Positions 7,298-15,451 are shown, numbered from the stretch's first letter. The stretch: 32,385 bases of DNA from Arthrobacter oryzae (GCF_003634095.1 NZ_RBIR01000015.1:1-32385); one strand, 5' to 3'. Numbers and translations: made by a program. The notes: a model not told the origin generated them from the letters alone.

Positions 7298-8007
7298 ACC
7301 AGGTCAAGGACCAGGCGGGCCACGACCTGGCCGAGGACCTCCGCACGGCCGTCTCAAGCTCAGCCCGCACCGGGCTCGATCCAATTGAGGAAGCGGTCAG
7401 CGCCATGGCGGCCGGACGCCCCGTGCTGGTGGTGGACAACGAGGACCGCGAGAACGAAGGCGACATCATCTTCGCCGCCGAGCACGCGACGCCGGCCCTC
7501 ATGGGCTGGACCGTCCGCTACAGCTCCGGTGTGATCTGCGTGCCGCTCGACGCTGACCGGGCGGACGCCCTGGCGTTGCCGCCGATGGTGGCTGTCAATG
7601 AAGACGCCAAGGGCACCGCCTATACGGTGTCCTGCGATGCGGCCGCCGGCATCAGCACCGGAATTTCGGCCACAGACCGTGCCCTGACGGCTCGCGTCTT
7701 GGCCGACCCGCAAAGCCGGCCGAGTGCACTTACCCGTCCCGGGCATGTTTTTCCGCTCCGCGCCGTTAAGGGTGGAGTGCGGGAACGTCCCGGCCACACC
7801 GAGGCGGCAGTGGACCTGTGCCGGCTTGCCGGCCTGGAACCCGTCGGAGTGATTGCAGAGCTTGTGTACGACAACGGAGAAATGATGCGGCTTGACGGAC
7901 TGCGCACCTTCGCCATGGAGCACGGCTGCCCCCTGATTTCGATTGCGGATCTGGTGGCCTACCTCGACGCGGGGCAGCATGGCAGCAGCGCAGCAGATGC
8001 CGTCTGA
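7294..8007 (+). CDS. ribB: 3,4-dihydroxy-2-butanone-4-phosphate synthase
   Basis: RibB converts ribulose 5-phosphate to the four-carbon unit that RibH condenses with the pyrimidine. The 237-aa product shows the acidic active-site loop DNEDRENEGD (48-57) and the conserved RPGHVFPLRA and RPGHTEAAVDL segments. The start overlaps the ribE stop. In many actinobacteria this domain is fused to GTP cyclohydrolase II as RibBA; here a clear TGA is followed by a new strong ribosome-binding site, so RibB and RibA are separate proteins. Confidence 0.94.
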   Translation: MNQVKDQAGHDLAEDLRTAVSSSARTGLDPIEEAVSAMAAGRPVLVVDNEDRENEGDIIFAAEHATPALMGWTVRYSSGVICVPLDADRADALALPPMVAVNEDAKGTAYTVSCDAAAGISTGISATDRALTARVLADPQSRPSALTRPGHVFPLRAVKGGVRERPGHTEAAVDLCRLAGLEPVGVIAELVYDNGEMMRLDGLRTFAMEHGCPLISIADLVAYLDAGQHGSSAADAV

Positions 8008-8020
8008 TGGAGGAGGAACA

Positions 8021-8713
8021 GTGACGACGTCAAAGACCCGAGACGAGATGCCCATGGCCCGGCAGCCGCATCCGGTCAGCGCCGGACCCATAGTCCAGCT
8101 GCCCACAGCGTTTGGTGATTTCGTGGCGCAGGCCTGGACCGATCTGGCCACCGGCGCCGAGCACCTGGCGGTGAGTTCTCCCTTGCCGGTGGTGGGGGTG
8201 GCCCCGCTGGTCCGCCTGCATTCGGAGTGCCTCACCGGAGACGTATTCGGCTCCTACCGCTGCGACTGCGGCGAGCAGCTGGCCTACGCCCTCGAGATGA
8301 TCAACGAGTTCGGCGGCACACTCCTGTACCTGCGCGGCCAGGAAGGCCGGGGGATCGGCCTGGCGAACAAGATGAAGGCCTACGCCCTGCAGGAGGCCGG
8401 GTTTGACACTGTGGAGGCCAACGAGCAGCTGGGCCTGCCCGTGGATGCCCGCTGCTACAAAGCCGCCGCCCAGATCCTGGCGGAGATGGGGCTGCATGAG
8501 ATCCGGCTCTTGAGCAACAACCCGGACAAGCAGGACCGGCTCGCCCAGGCCGGGGTCAAGGTGGTGGAAATGGTTCCCACGGAGGTTCCGTCCAGGGAGC
8601 AGAACATCCGTTACCTGCAGACGAAGAAGGACCGGATGGACCACCGCCTGGTCCTGGACGTAGAACCCGCACCGGCCGCCGGAATGGCCGGATTCGAGCA
8701 CGACCAAGACTGA
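8021..8713 (+). CDS. ribA: GTP cyclohydrolase II
   Basis: RibA opens the imidazole ring of GTP, the committed step of riboflavin synthesis. From the GTG at 8021 the product has 230 aa. Zinc ligands are Cys70, Cys81 and Cys83 in HSECLTGDVFGSYRCDCG, and GTP-binding and catalytic segments RGQEGRGIGL (105-114), LGLPVDAR and RLLSNNPDK follow. I chose GTG because GGAGGAGG lies just upstream (4-nt spacing); ATG codons at 8048 and 8054 are possible alternatives and the preceding residues are not conserved. The frame stays open upstream into ribB, but starts there lack signals. Confidence 0.93.
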   Translation: MTTSKTRDEMPMARQPHPVSAGPIVQLPTAFGDFVAQAWTDLATGAEHLAVSSPLPVVGVAPLVRLHSECLTGDVFGSYRCDCGEQLAYALEMINEFGGTLLYLRGQEGRGIGLANKMKAYALQEAGFDTVEANEQLGLPVDARCYKAAAQILAEMGLHEIRLLSNNPDKQDRLAQAGVKVVEMVPTEVPSREQNIRYLQTKKDRMDHRLVLDVEPAPAAGMAGFEHDQD

Positions 8714-8768
8714 CCGGACGGCCCTGCGGGACCGCCCCGACCCGCTTCACCCGCCAGCGTGACCGCCA

Positions 8769-8789
8769 GCCCTGCCTGCCCGGCAGGGC
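8769..8789 (+). terminator. Hairpin between ribA and ribH
   Basis: GCCCTGCC (8769-8776) pairs perfectly with GGCAGGGC (8782-8789) around a 5-nt loop in the 124-bp ribA-ribH gap. There is no U-run after it, so partial termination or mRNA processing is more likely than full termination. Confidence 0.45.
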
Positions 8790-8837
8790 GGCCGGCCGGC
8801 GGAACTATCATCAGCCTCAACAGCAAGGAATAAGCCC

Positions 8838-9323
8838 ATGAGTGGCCACGGCGCCCCCCAGATCGACCTCAGCACCTTCAAGCCGGAGGAAACCTCCCAG
8901 CTCAAACTGGCCATCGTGGCCGCGAGCTGGCACACCCAGATCATGGACGGGCTCCTGGACGGCGCCCTGCGTGCGGCGAAGGACGCCGGCATCAATGAGC
9001 CAACAGTCCTGCGGGTGCCCGGCACGTTTGAACTTCCCGTCGCGGCTGCCCGGCTGGCACCGCACTTCGACGCCGTCGTGGCGCTCGGCGTCGTCATCCG
9101 GGGCGGCACGCCGCACTTCGAATACGTCTGCGAGGCAGCCACTCTGGGCCTGACCGAGGTCAGCGTCCGCACCGGCGTCCCCGTGGGATTCGGCGTGCTG
9201 ACCTGCGACACCGAACAGCAGGGGATCGACCGGGCCGGGCTGCCGGGTTCCACCGAGGACAAGGGACACGAGGCCGTCACGGCTGCCCTGGCCACGGCCG
9301 TGACCCTCAAACAGTTCGGCTGA
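8838..9323 (+). CDS. ribH: 6,7-dimethyl-8-ribityllumazine synthase
   Basis: RibH condenses the RibB product with 5-amino-6-ribitylaminouracil to give the substrate of RibE. The 161-aa length is normal. Family motifs are AASWHTQIMDGLL (29-41), VPGTFELPVAA, ALGVVIRGGTPHFEYVC and GVLTCDTEQQ. The first motif has Ser-Trp-His where many homologues have Arg-Phe-Asn; Trp is common at the flavin-stacking position. An AGGAA ribosome-binding site precedes the ATG. It is the last gene of the riboflavin operon before a strong hairpin. Confidence 0.96.
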   Translation: MSGHGAPQIDLSTFKPEETSQLKLAIVAASWHTQIMDGLLDGALRAAKDAGINEPTVLRVPGTFELPVAAARLAPHFDAVVALGVVIRGGTPHFEYVCEAATLGLTEVSVRTGVPVGFGVLTCDTEQQGIDRAGLPGSTEDKGHEAVTAALATAVTLKQFG

Positions 9324-9340
9324 GCCCACCGGCACCGCCG

Positions 9341-9378
9341 CGTCCGGCGCGGGCGGCACGTCGCGCCCGCGCCGGACG
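9341..9378 (+). terminator. Terminator hairpin after ribH
   Basis: CGTCCGGCGCGGGCG (9341-9355) pairs perfectly over 15 bp with 9364-9378 around an 8-nt loop. No U-run follows, which is common for GC-rich actinobacterial terminators. It lies 17 bp after the ribH stop and before a separate hisE promoter. Confidence 0.75.
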
Positions 9379-9484
9379 GTGTGGCCGTATGAGCTGTGCT
9401 GCTATTGGCCGTGCTGATTGTGCATTGCCTCACATCTGCTCCGTCATGCGACGGCCCGGCAGGCGTTCCTGCGCCGGGAGCAAG

Positions 9485-9490
9485 TAGGCT
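9485..9490 (+). promoter_or_regulatory. -10 box of hisE (leaderless)
   Basis: TAGGCT ends 6 nt before the hisE GTG, the distance at which transcription would begin on the start codon. No Shine-Dalgarno with usual spacing is present (GGGG abuts the GTG). A clear -35 is not visible. Confidence 0.55.
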
Positions 9491-9496
9491 TGGGGC

Positions 9497-9760
9497 GTGA
9501 AGAATTTCGAGTCGCTGTTCGCAGAACTGAGTGAGAAGGCAGCCGTCCGCCCGGACGGCTCCCGCACCGTCGCCGAACTGGATTCCGGAGTCCATGGCAT
9601 CGGCAAGAAGGTCGTGGAGGAAGCAGCCGAAGTCTGGATGGCTGCCGAGTATGAATCCGATGAAGCCGCCGCTGAGGAAATTTCGCAGCTGCTCTACCAC
9701 CTGCAGGTTCTGATGCTCGCCAAAGGACTCACCCTGGAAGACGTCTACAAGCATCTCTAG
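9497..9760 (+). CDS. hisE: Phosphoribosyl-ATP pyrophosphatase
   Basis: HisE hydrolyses phosphoribosyl-ATP to phosphoribosyl-AMP, the second step of histidine synthesis. The 87-aa protein is the usual stand-alone size (in enterobacteria it is fused to HisI). The MazG-like helical fold is recognisable from KKVVEEAAEVWMAA (37-50), with metal-binding Glu residues, and EEISQLLYHLQVLML (59-73). The start is GTG, probably leaderless. hisG follows by about 100 bp. Confidence 0.95.
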   Translation: MKNFESLFAELSEKAAVRPDGSRTVAELDSGVHGIGKKVVEEAAEVWMAAEYESDEAAAEEISQLLYHLQVLMLAKGLTLEDVYKHL

Positions 9761-9864
9761 CCGCGCCCGCACCCGGAACCGCCAGTACTTATCCGGCGGA
9801 TCCCGTGCACCGCGTGGCCGATGTGTCTGAACAGATCCTTCCAAACCCAAGAAAGACTTTTGCC

Positions 9865-10707
9865 ATGCTTAGAGTTGCCGTCCCCAACAAGGGATCCCTG
9901 TCCGAAGCCGCCTCGGCCATGCTCGCCGAGGCCGGCTACCGCCAGCGCCGCGACACCCGTGAGCTCGTGATGGTGGACCCGGACAACGACATTGAGTTCT
10001 TCTTCCTCCGTCCCCGCGACATCGCCGTCTATGTCGGGCAGGGAACGCTCGACGTCGGCATCACCGGCCGGGACCTGCTGCTCGACGCCGAGGTCGAGGC
10101 CGAGGAACTGCTGCCACTGGGCTTCGCCGCCTCGACGTTCCGCTTCGCCGGCCCGGTGGGCGACTTCACCACGATCGACCAGCTCGAGGGCAAGCGCCTC
10201 GCCACGAGCTACGACGGGCTGCTGCGCGGCTACCTGGCCGAGCGCGGCATCAAGGCCAAGGTGGTCCGCCTCGACGGCGCCGTGGAATCCTCCGTGCGCC
10301 TCGGCGTCGCGGACGCGATTGCCGACGTCGTCGAGACCGGCACCACGCTCAAAGCCGCCGGCATGGAAATCTTCGGCGAACCGATCCTGAACTCCGAGTC
10401 GGTGCTGATCGGCCGCAAGGGCGAGCAGAACCCGGCCACCGAGGTCCTGATCCGCCGGCTGCAGGGCGTCCTCGTCGCCCGCCAGTACGTGATGATGGAC
10501 TACGACATCCGCAAGGAGCTCGTGGAGCAGGCCGCCGCACTGACTCCGGGCCTCGAATCGCCCACCGTCTCGCCGCTGCGCGATTCGGACTGGGTGGCCG
10601 TCCGATCGATGGTGCCCAAGCGGGAAACCAACCGCATCATGGACGAGCTCTACGACCTCGGCGCCCGCGCCATCCTGGTCAGCAGCATCCACGCCTGCCG
10701 CATCTGA
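9865..10707 (+). CDS. hisG: ATP phosphoribosyltransferase (long form)
   Basis: HisG makes phosphoribosyl-ATP, the first and histidine-inhibited step of the pathway. The ATG at 9865 gives the canonical MLRVAVPNKGSLSEAA N-terminus; in-frame codons 20 residues upstream are not conserved. The 280-aa product has DVGITGRDLL (63-72) and the PRPP loop VETGTTLKAAGM (156-167). A C-terminal ACT-like regulatory domain (about 205-280) follows, ending SIHACRI, so this is the long, HisZ-independent type. The ribosome-binding site is weak (AAGAAAG). hisF starts 43 bp downstream. Confidence 0.96.
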   Translation: MLRVAVPNKGSLSEAASAMLAEAGYRQRRDTRELVMVDPDNDIEFFFLRPRDIAVYVGQGTLDVGITGRDLLLDAEVEAEELLPLGFAASTFRFAGPVGDFTTIDQLEGKRLATSYDGLLRGYLAERGIKAKVVRLDGAVESSVRLGVADAIADVVETGTTLKAAGMEIFGEPILNSESVLIGRKGEQNPATEVLIRRLQGVLVARQYVMMDYDIRKELVEQAAALTPGLESPTVSPLRDSDWVAVRSMVPKRETNRIMDELYDLGARAILVSSIHACRI

Positions 10708-10749
10708 GCGTCCACCCCCGAGTCCTGCCAGCAAATTTCAGGAGAAGCC

Positions 10750-11526
10750 ATGACTGTTGCCGTGCGCGTCATCCCATGCCTCGACGTCGATGCCGGCCGC
10801 GTGGTCAAGGGCATCAACTTTGAAGGCCTCCGCGACGCCGGGGACCCGGTGGAACTCGCGCACCGCTACGACAACAGCGGCGCCGACGAGCTGACCTTCC
10901 TGGACGTCACCGCGTCCTCCGGAAACCGCGAAACCACCTTCGACGTCGTCCGCCGCACCGCCGAGGAAGTCTTCATCCCGTTGACAGTCGGCGGCGGCGT
11001 CCGCGGCGTGGCCGAGGTCGATAAGCTCCTGCGCTGCGGCGCGGACAAGGCGGCCATCAACACTGCAGCCGTGGCCCGGCCGGACGTGATCGACGAGATC
11101 ACCCGGCACTTCGGTTCCCAGGTCCTGGTGCTCTCCCTCGACGCCCGGCGCACCCGGCCCGGATCCCAACCCACCGCATCCGGCTTCGAAGTCACCACCC
11201 ACGGCGGTCGCCAGGGGACCGGCATCGACGCCATCGCGTGGGCCAAGGAGGCGGCCGACCGCGGGGTGGGGGAAATCCTGCTCAACTCGATCGACGCCGA
11301 CGGCACCAAAGACGGGTTCGACGTCGAACTGATCCGCCTGGCCCGGGCCGCCGTCAAGGTCCCGCTCATTGCGTCCGGCGGCGCCGGCAAGCCCGAGCAC
11401 TTCCCGCCGGCGGTGGCAGCCGGCGCGGACGCCGTCCTCGCGGCATCGGTCTTCCACTTCGGGCCCCTCGACATGATCGCCCAGGTCAAGGCCGCGATCC
11501 GGCAGGCAGGCTTCGAAGTCCGTTAG
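10750..11526 (+). CDS. hisF: Imidazole glycerol phosphate synthase, cyclase subunit
   Basis: HisF works with the glutaminase HisH (not in this window) to form the imidazole ring and release AICAR. The 258-aa TIM barrel begins MTVAVRVIPCLDVDAGRVVKG; the two catalytic aspartates are predicted to be Asp12 and Asp131 (LSLDARR). Phosphate-binding segments LTVGGGVRG, NSIDADGTKDGF and IASGGAGKPEHF are present. AGGAGAA gives a good ribosome-binding site. It is the last gene before the convergent terminator-like inverted repeat. Confidence 0.97.
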   Translation: MTVAVRVIPCLDVDAGRVVKGINFEGLRDAGDPVELAHRYDNSGADELTFLDVTASSGNRETTFDVVRRTAEEVFIPLTVGGGVRGVAEVDKLLRCGADKAAINTAAVARPDVIDEITRHFGSQVLVLSLDARRTRPGSQPTASGFEVTTHGGRQGTGIDAIAWAKEAADRGVGEILLNSIDADGTKDGFDVELIRLARAAVKVPLIASGGAGKPEHFPPAVAAGADAVLAASVFHFGPLDMIAQVKAAIRQAGFEVR

Positions 11527-11550
11527 CCGGCCCACCCGCCCGCTTAAACC

Positions 11551-11611
11551 AACGCGGGGTCACTTAGCGCCCGTCCCGGAGGGGATTATGGGCGGTAAGT
11601 GACCCCGCGTT
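11551..11611. terminator. Long inverted repeat, bidirectional terminator between hisF and the TIGR03085 gene
   Basis: Two 22-nt arms (11551-11572 and 11590-11611) pair with one mismatch around a 17-nt loop that itself contains TCCC/GGGA. Arm core: AACGCGGGGTCACTTA. GCTTTGTTTG follows on the plus strand and TTAAGCGGG on the minus side. It lies between convergent genes and so fits a two-way terminator. The well-preserved arms also suit a dispersed palindromic repeat. Confidence 0.75.
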
Positions 11612-11634
11612 GCTTTGTTTGGGGGAGCGGCGGC

Positions 11635-12279
11635 TTAGAGCCCGACCTCGGCGGACTGCAGGAGCGCGACGGCGTCCGGCTGGCCCTCGAACGTCACGAG
11701 GGCGTGCCGGGTGCGGCCGTGGGCGTGCATGAGGAGTTCGCCGGGCTCGCCCACGATGGCCACCGACACGGCGGCACGCTTGGCCACGTGCCGCGGACCC
11801 GACGGGCTCACAAGCACAATGCCCAGGTCCACGCCGCGGTAAAGGATGGCGGCGCGCTTCACGAGCTCGTCCCACAACGCTTCCGAGTAGGCCTGATCCA
11901 GCGCCCTCGGGGCCCAACGGTCCACGGCGCGGCGCACGTCTTCCGTGTGCACGAAGTACTCGATCAGGTTGGAACTCTCGTCCAGGGCTTTGATCCGCAG
12001 CGGGGACAGCGCCGGGGGACCGGCGCGGAAGGTGTTGACCAGCTTGGCGTAGTCCTCGGAAGTCTTCAGGGTGGCTGCCAGCTCGGCTGTCGCCTGGTCG
12101 GAGGCCTTGGAGAGGCGCTTGATCAGCAGGCCCAGCCCGACGGCGGCTTTTCGCTCGCGCAGGTACAGGTGCGCGGCAAGGTCGCGCGTGAGCCAACCCG
12201 CGCAGAGCGTGGCGGCATCGGGGCCGGCCGCCAGCAGGGTTTCGGCCAGGACTTCTCGGGACGGTTCGACGAAATGCAT
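11635..12279 (-). CDS. TIGR03085 family DinB-like protein (putative metal-binding)
   Basis: The 214-aa product belongs to the actinobacterial maleylpyruvate-isomerase N-terminal/DinB-like superfamily. Evidence is the N-terminal four-helix segment with GWLTRDLAAHL (28-38) and EYFVHTEDVRRA (107-118), where His37, His111 and nearby acidic residues sit at the positions of metal ligands. Function is unknown; relatives include mycothiol-dependent enzymes. I took the ATG at 12279 (MHFVEPSREVL); the frame stays open another 25 codons upstream, but that part has no signal and overlaps the likely promoter. The gene stands alone, convergent to hisF and divergent from hisI. Confidence 0.8.
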   Translation of the reverse strand: MHFVEPSREVLAETLLAAGPDAATLCAGWLTRDLAAHLYLRERKAAVGLGLLIKRLSKASDQATAELAATLKTSEDYAKLVNTFRAGPPALSPLRIKALDESSNLIEYFVHTEDVRRAVDRWAPRALDQAYSEALWDELVKRAAILYRGVDLGIVLVSPSGPRHVAKRAAVSVAIVGEPGELLMHAHGRTRHALVTFEGQPDAVALLQSAEVGL

Positions 12280-12287
12280 CACTTGTG

Positions 12288-12293
12288 AAACTA
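12288..12293 (-). promoter_or_regulatory. -10 box of the TIGR03085 gene
   Basis: On the minus strand TAGTTT lies 8 nt before the ATG at 12279 and 5 nt before an in-frame GTG. No Shine-Dalgarno is visible, consistent with a leaderless or nearly leaderless transcript. Confidence 0.45.
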
Positions 12294-12455
12294 GCACGAG
12301 ACGGCCGCGCATGGGCACAGGAATCGCCGCTCGAATCGTGCCTGGCGGCTGCATCCCGGGATTGAGCGGATGAGCCGCGCCGAGTGGCGCGGCAATCTCG
12401 CGCCAGTGTTAAGCGGCGTGGTGGACCCGCAGGCCGGCTGCCGGCCCGGAGGCAC

Positions 12456-12461
12456 TAGACT
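12456..12461 (+). promoter_or_regulatory. -10 box of hisI (leaderless)
   Basis: TAGACT is followed by 7 nt and the hisI ATG at 12469. No purine-rich Shine-Dalgarno lies in the gap. This spacing decides the start: the upstream part of the open frame would have to be transcribed from farther away. Confidence 0.55.
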
Positions 12462-12468
12462 TGATCTG

Positions 12469-12990
12469 ATGTCTGAGCAGCCCGCACCCGCCCCCAGCCC
12501 CGCCAACGCTGTGCCAGCCGGAGCCGTGCCCGGCAGCAGCGTGCCTGTCGACGCTGCGCCCGCCAGCAGCACACGCGCCAGCAGCACGCCCACGGTGCCT
12601 GTGCCGGCGCAGGCCCCCACGGCGGCGTCGGGGAGCCCGCTTCCTGCCGGGCTGGCGGATGCCCTCAAGCGCGACAGCGCCGGCCTGGTGGCCGCGATTG
12701 TCCAGCAGTTCGATACGCATGAAGTCCTGATGCTGGGCTGGATGGACGACGAGGCCCTGCACCGCACCATGACGAGCGGACGCGTGACCTTCTATTCGCG
12801 GTCCCGCCAGGAGTACTGGCGCAAGGGTGACACCTCCGGCCACGTCCAGTGGGTCAAGTCCCTCGCGATGGACTGCGACGGCGATGCCCTCCTGGTCCGC
12901 GTGGACCAAGTCGGGGCCGCCTGCCACACGGGAACCCGGACGTGCTTCGACGGCCGCGAGCTCGACGCCGTCGTCGGCCACGCAGGCTAG
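12469..12990 (+). CDS. hisI: Phosphoribosyl-AMP cyclohydrolase
   Basis: HisI opens the adenine ring of phosphoribosyl-AMP, the step after HisE. The 173-aa product has an unusual Ala/Pro/Ser-rich N-terminal extension (about 1-60), then the compact catalytic domain with LMLGWMDDEAL (87-97), YSRSRQEYWRKGDTSGH (109-125) and zinc ligands Cys136 (DCDGD), Cys152 and Cys159 (CHTGTRTC). The ATG at 12469 is favoured by its TAGACT box; the frame is open 33 codons farther upstream without support. The gene is separated from hisE-G-F and starts the trp-containing run, 76 bp before trpE. Confidence 0.94.
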   Translation: MSEQPAPAPSPANAVPAGAVPGSSVPVDAAPASSTRASSTPTVPVPAQAPTAASGSPLPAGLADALKRDSAGLVAAIVQQFDTHEVLMLGWMDDEALHRTMTSGRVTFYSRSRQEYWRKGDTSGHVQWVKSLAMDCDGDALLVRVDQVGAACHTGTRTCFDGRELDAVVGHAG

Positions 12991-13066
12991 GCACCCCAGA
13001 CAAGGAAGCCGGCCGCGCACGCCGGGCCTCCCACAGCTTCACGAACCGGACCGCAGGCAGGATCCC

Positions 13067-14716
13067 ATGACGGATCCGCCGCAGCCCCCGAAAGAACAGG
13101 CGGAAAGCACAGCCATGCAGGACCTTGGAATCATCAGCCCTGGCCTCGAAGAGTTCCGCGAGCTCGCAGGCCACAGCCGCGTCATCCCCGTCCGGCTCAA
13201 GGTGCTTGCCGACGCCGAAACCCCAATCGGGCTCTATCGCAAGCTCGCGCACGGCCAGCCCGGAACTTTCCTGATGGAATCGGCGGCGGTCGGCGGAGCC
13301 TGGTCCCGCTACTCCTTCGTCGGCTCCCGCTCCCGGGCCACCCTGACCACCAAGGACGGCGACGCGTACTGGTTGGGCGAACCCCCGGTCGGGGTACCCC
13401 TGAGCGGCAACCCCGTGGACGCCATCCGGGACACCGTCGCGGCGCTTCGTACCGACCGCTTCGAGGGCCTTCCGCCGTTCACGTCCGGTCTGGTCGGATT
13501 CCTGGGCTGGGAAACCGTCCGGCACTGGGAGAAGCTGACCAGCCCGCCGGAGGACGACCTCGAGCTGCCGGAAATGGCCCTCAACCTCGTCACGGACATG
13601 GCAGTCCACGACAACATGGACGGCACCGTCCTGCTGATCGCCAACGCCATCAACTTCGACAACAGCACCGAACGCGTCGACGACGCCTGGCATGACGCCG
13701 TCGCCCGCGTCAAAGCCCTGCTGGCAAAGATCAGCAGCCCCGTGGAGCAGCCGGTCTCGGTGCTGGAACCCGCCGCCCTGGACTTCGCGTCGAGCGTGCA
13801 GGAGCGCTGGAACGAAACTGACTACCTGGCTGCCCTGGACCGCGGCAAGGAGGCGATCGTGGACGGCGAGGTCTTCCAGGTGGTCATCTCCCGCCGCTTC
13901 GAAATGGAATGCGGCGCGGACCCCCTCGACGTCTACCGGGTCCTGCGGAACACCAACCCCAGCCCCTACATGTACCTCTTCAGCTTCGAGGACGCCGCCG
14001 GCCGGGAGTACACGATCGTCGGCTCCTCGCCGGAAGCCCTCGTCACCGTGACCGGGGACGAGGTCATCACCCACCCCATCGCCGGATCACGGCCGCGCGG
14101 CAAGACGGTCGAGGCGGACAAGGCGCTGGCCGAGGAACTGCTGGCGGACGAGAAGGAACGCGCCGAGCACCTGATGCTGGTGGATCTCTCCCGCAACGAC
14201 CTCTCCAAAGTCTGCGTCGCCGGATCAGTCGATGTCACGCAGTTCATGGAAGTGGAACGCTTCAGCCACATCATGCACCTCGTGTCCACGGTGGTCGGCA
14301 AGCTGGCCCCGGAGGCCAAAGCCTACGACGTCCTCAAGGCCACGTTCCCGGCCGGCACGCTCTCCGGCGCCCCGAAGCCGAGGGCCCTGCGCCTGCTGGA
14401 CGAACTTGAACCGCACCGGCGCGGCATCTACGGCGGGGTGGTCGGGTACCTGGACTTCGCCGGGGACATGGACATGGCGATCGCGATCCGTTCGGCCCTG
14501 CTTAGGGAAGGGCGCGCCTACGTCCAGGCCGGCGGCGGCATAGTGGCCGATTCGGTCAACCCCACCGAGGCCCAGGAGACCGTGAACAAGGCCGCCGCCC
14601 CGCTCCGCGCCGTTCACACCGCCAGTTCGCTGCACAACATCACCGCAGATTCAGTGCCCGACGCCGGTTCCGTTACGGATCCCGCATCGGTGCCCGACGC
14701 CGGAACGGAGTCCTGA
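13067..14716 (+). CDS. trpE: Anthranilate synthase component I
   Basis: TrpE forms anthranilate from chorismate with ammonia supplied by TrpG, which is not in the window. From the ATG at 13067 (AGGA upstream) it has 549 aa; an ATG at 13115 (MQDLGIISPGL) is a good alternative. The tryptophan-binding LMES motif is present in FLMESAAVGG, so feedback inhibition is expected. The chorismate-binding domain shows VFQVVISRRFE, IAGSRPRG, HLMLVDLSRNDL, FPAGTLSGAPK and GIYGGVVGYL. The last 25 or so residues form a Ser/Asp/Pro-rich tail with a repeated SVPDAG. No leader peptide rich in Trp codons is visible. The stop overlaps the next ATG. Confidence 0.96.
   Translation: MTDPPQPPKEQAESTAMQDLGIISPGLEEFRELAGHSRVIPVRLKVLADAETPIGLYRKLAHGQPGTFLMESAAVGGAWSRYSFVGSRSRATLTTKDGDAYWLGEPPVGVPLSGNPVDAIRDTVAALRTDRFEGLPPFTSGLVGFLGWETVRHWEKLTSPPEDDLELPEMALNLVTDMAVHDNMDGTVLLIANAINFDNSTERVDDAWHDAVARVKALLAKISSPVEQPVSVLEPAALDFASSVQERWNETDYLAALDRGKEAIVDGEVFQVVISRRFEMECGADPLDVYRVLRNTNPSPYMYLFSFEDAAGREYTIVGSSPEALVTVTGDEVITHPIAGSRPRGKTVEADKALAEELLADEKERAEHLMLVDLSRNDLSKVCVAGSVDVTQFMEVERFSHIMHLVSTVVGKLAPEAKAYDVLKATFPAGTLSGAPKPRALRLLDELEPHRRGIYGGVVGYLDFAGDMDMAIAIRSALLREGRAYVQAGGGIVADSVNPTEAQETVNKAAAPLRAVHTASSLHNITADSVPDAGSVTDPASVPDAGTES
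14651..14703 (+). repeat. Direct repeat encoding the trpE C-terminal tail
   Basis: A 17-bp sequence at 14651-14667 recurs at 14687-14703 with one mismatch. The 36-bp period is in frame and gives SVPDAG twice. It lies past the conserved TrpE core. Confidence 0.7.
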
Positions 14717-15366
14717 TGGACAAGCCGGAAACCGAAACCACCATCAAGAGCACCCCGCGGCCTGCCGTCCCCGGCTGGGCCCGCAAATCGACCCTTGTCC
14801 TGGTGATCGCCGCTGTGGCCCTGGCGGTGTTCGGCACAACCACGCAGACCTGGCTCATCGTGCACCTTGACCCGGCGCAGCTGGGCTCGGCCGTGGCCAG
14901 CCAGAACGGCCTGCAGGTCCAGGGCAGCAAGGCCGCCACGTCCGTGACGGCCCTGGCCCTCGTTGCCCTCGCCGGCGGCCTCGCGGCCTCCATCGCCGGG
15001 CGCATCGGGCGCTGGGTGATCACGGCGATCATCCTGCTGGCAGCCGCCGGCATCGTCACTGCAGCGGCCGTTGTGCTGGCGGACCCGCTGGCGGCAGCGC
15101 AGGGATCCATCGCGGCCGCCACCGGTATTAGCGGCAGCAGCGTCCAGGTCGGCGTCACCGTGTTCCCCGTCATTGCCGTCGTCGCGGGCTCCGTGTTGGG
15201 GATCTGTGCCCTGGCGATCGTGCCGGCCGGCCGGTACTGGAGGAGCCGGACCAAATATGACGCGGCAGCAGCTGCACCGGCCGCCGGGGGAGCTGGCGCG
15301 CCGGCTGCGCCCACAGACGACATTGACAGCTGGGACCGGTTGTCCCGCGGTGACGACCCCACCTGA
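14716..15366 (+). CDS. Tryptophan-associated membrane protein (TIGR02234 family)
   Basis: The 216-aa product has four predicted membrane helices (about 25-42, 76-93, 98-122 and 143-168), a WL pair after helix 1 (TTTQTWLIV), and a charged cytoplasmic tail ending DSWDRLSRGDD. This arrangement and its place directly after trpE match the actinobacterial Trp_oprn_chp family. Function is unknown; a role linked to tryptophan production or transport is guessed only from conserved neighbourhood. The ATG overlaps the trpE stop (TGATG), so it is translationally coupled. Confidence 0.85.
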   Translation: MDKPETETTIKSTPRPAVPGWARKSTLVLVIAAVALAVFGTTTQTWLIVHLDPAQLGSAVASQNGLQVQGSKAATSVTALALVALAGGLAASIAGRIGRWVITAIILLAAAGIVTAAAVVLADPLAAAQGSIAAATGISGSSVQVGVTVFPVIAVVAGSVLGICALAIVPAGRYWRSRTKYDAAAAAPAAGGAGAPAAPTDDIDSWDRLSRGDDPT

Positions 15367-15371
15367 GCCCC

Positions 15372-15387
15372 GGCCGCAGTCGCGGCC
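15372..15387 (+). terminator. Short hairpin after the TIGR02234 gene
   Basis: GGCCGC (15372-15377) pairs with GCGGCC (15382-15387) around AGTC, a few bases after the stop. The stem is short and lacks a U-run, so any termination is probably partial. Confidence 0.3.
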
Positions 15388-15401
15388 AGCAACCAACAAC
15401 C

Positions 15402-15418
15402 CTGCCAAAAAATGGCAG
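15402..15418. promoter_or_regulatory. Operator-like dyad CTGCCA-N5-TGGCAG
   Basis: A perfect 6-bp inverted repeat flanks five A residues, 34 bp before the start of the small HGxxPAAW gene. The A-rich centre and symmetry suit a repressor site, but it could also be a weak hairpin. The regulator is unknown. Confidence 0.35.
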
Positions 15419-15451
15419 AATGTAAGCAGCATTCATCCTGAGGAGATTTCA

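Noticed and set aside
7990..8025. Possible frameshift splitting a fused RibBA
   Set aside because: RibB ends with its own stop and RibA has a new strong ribosome-binding site and start, so two genes are intended.
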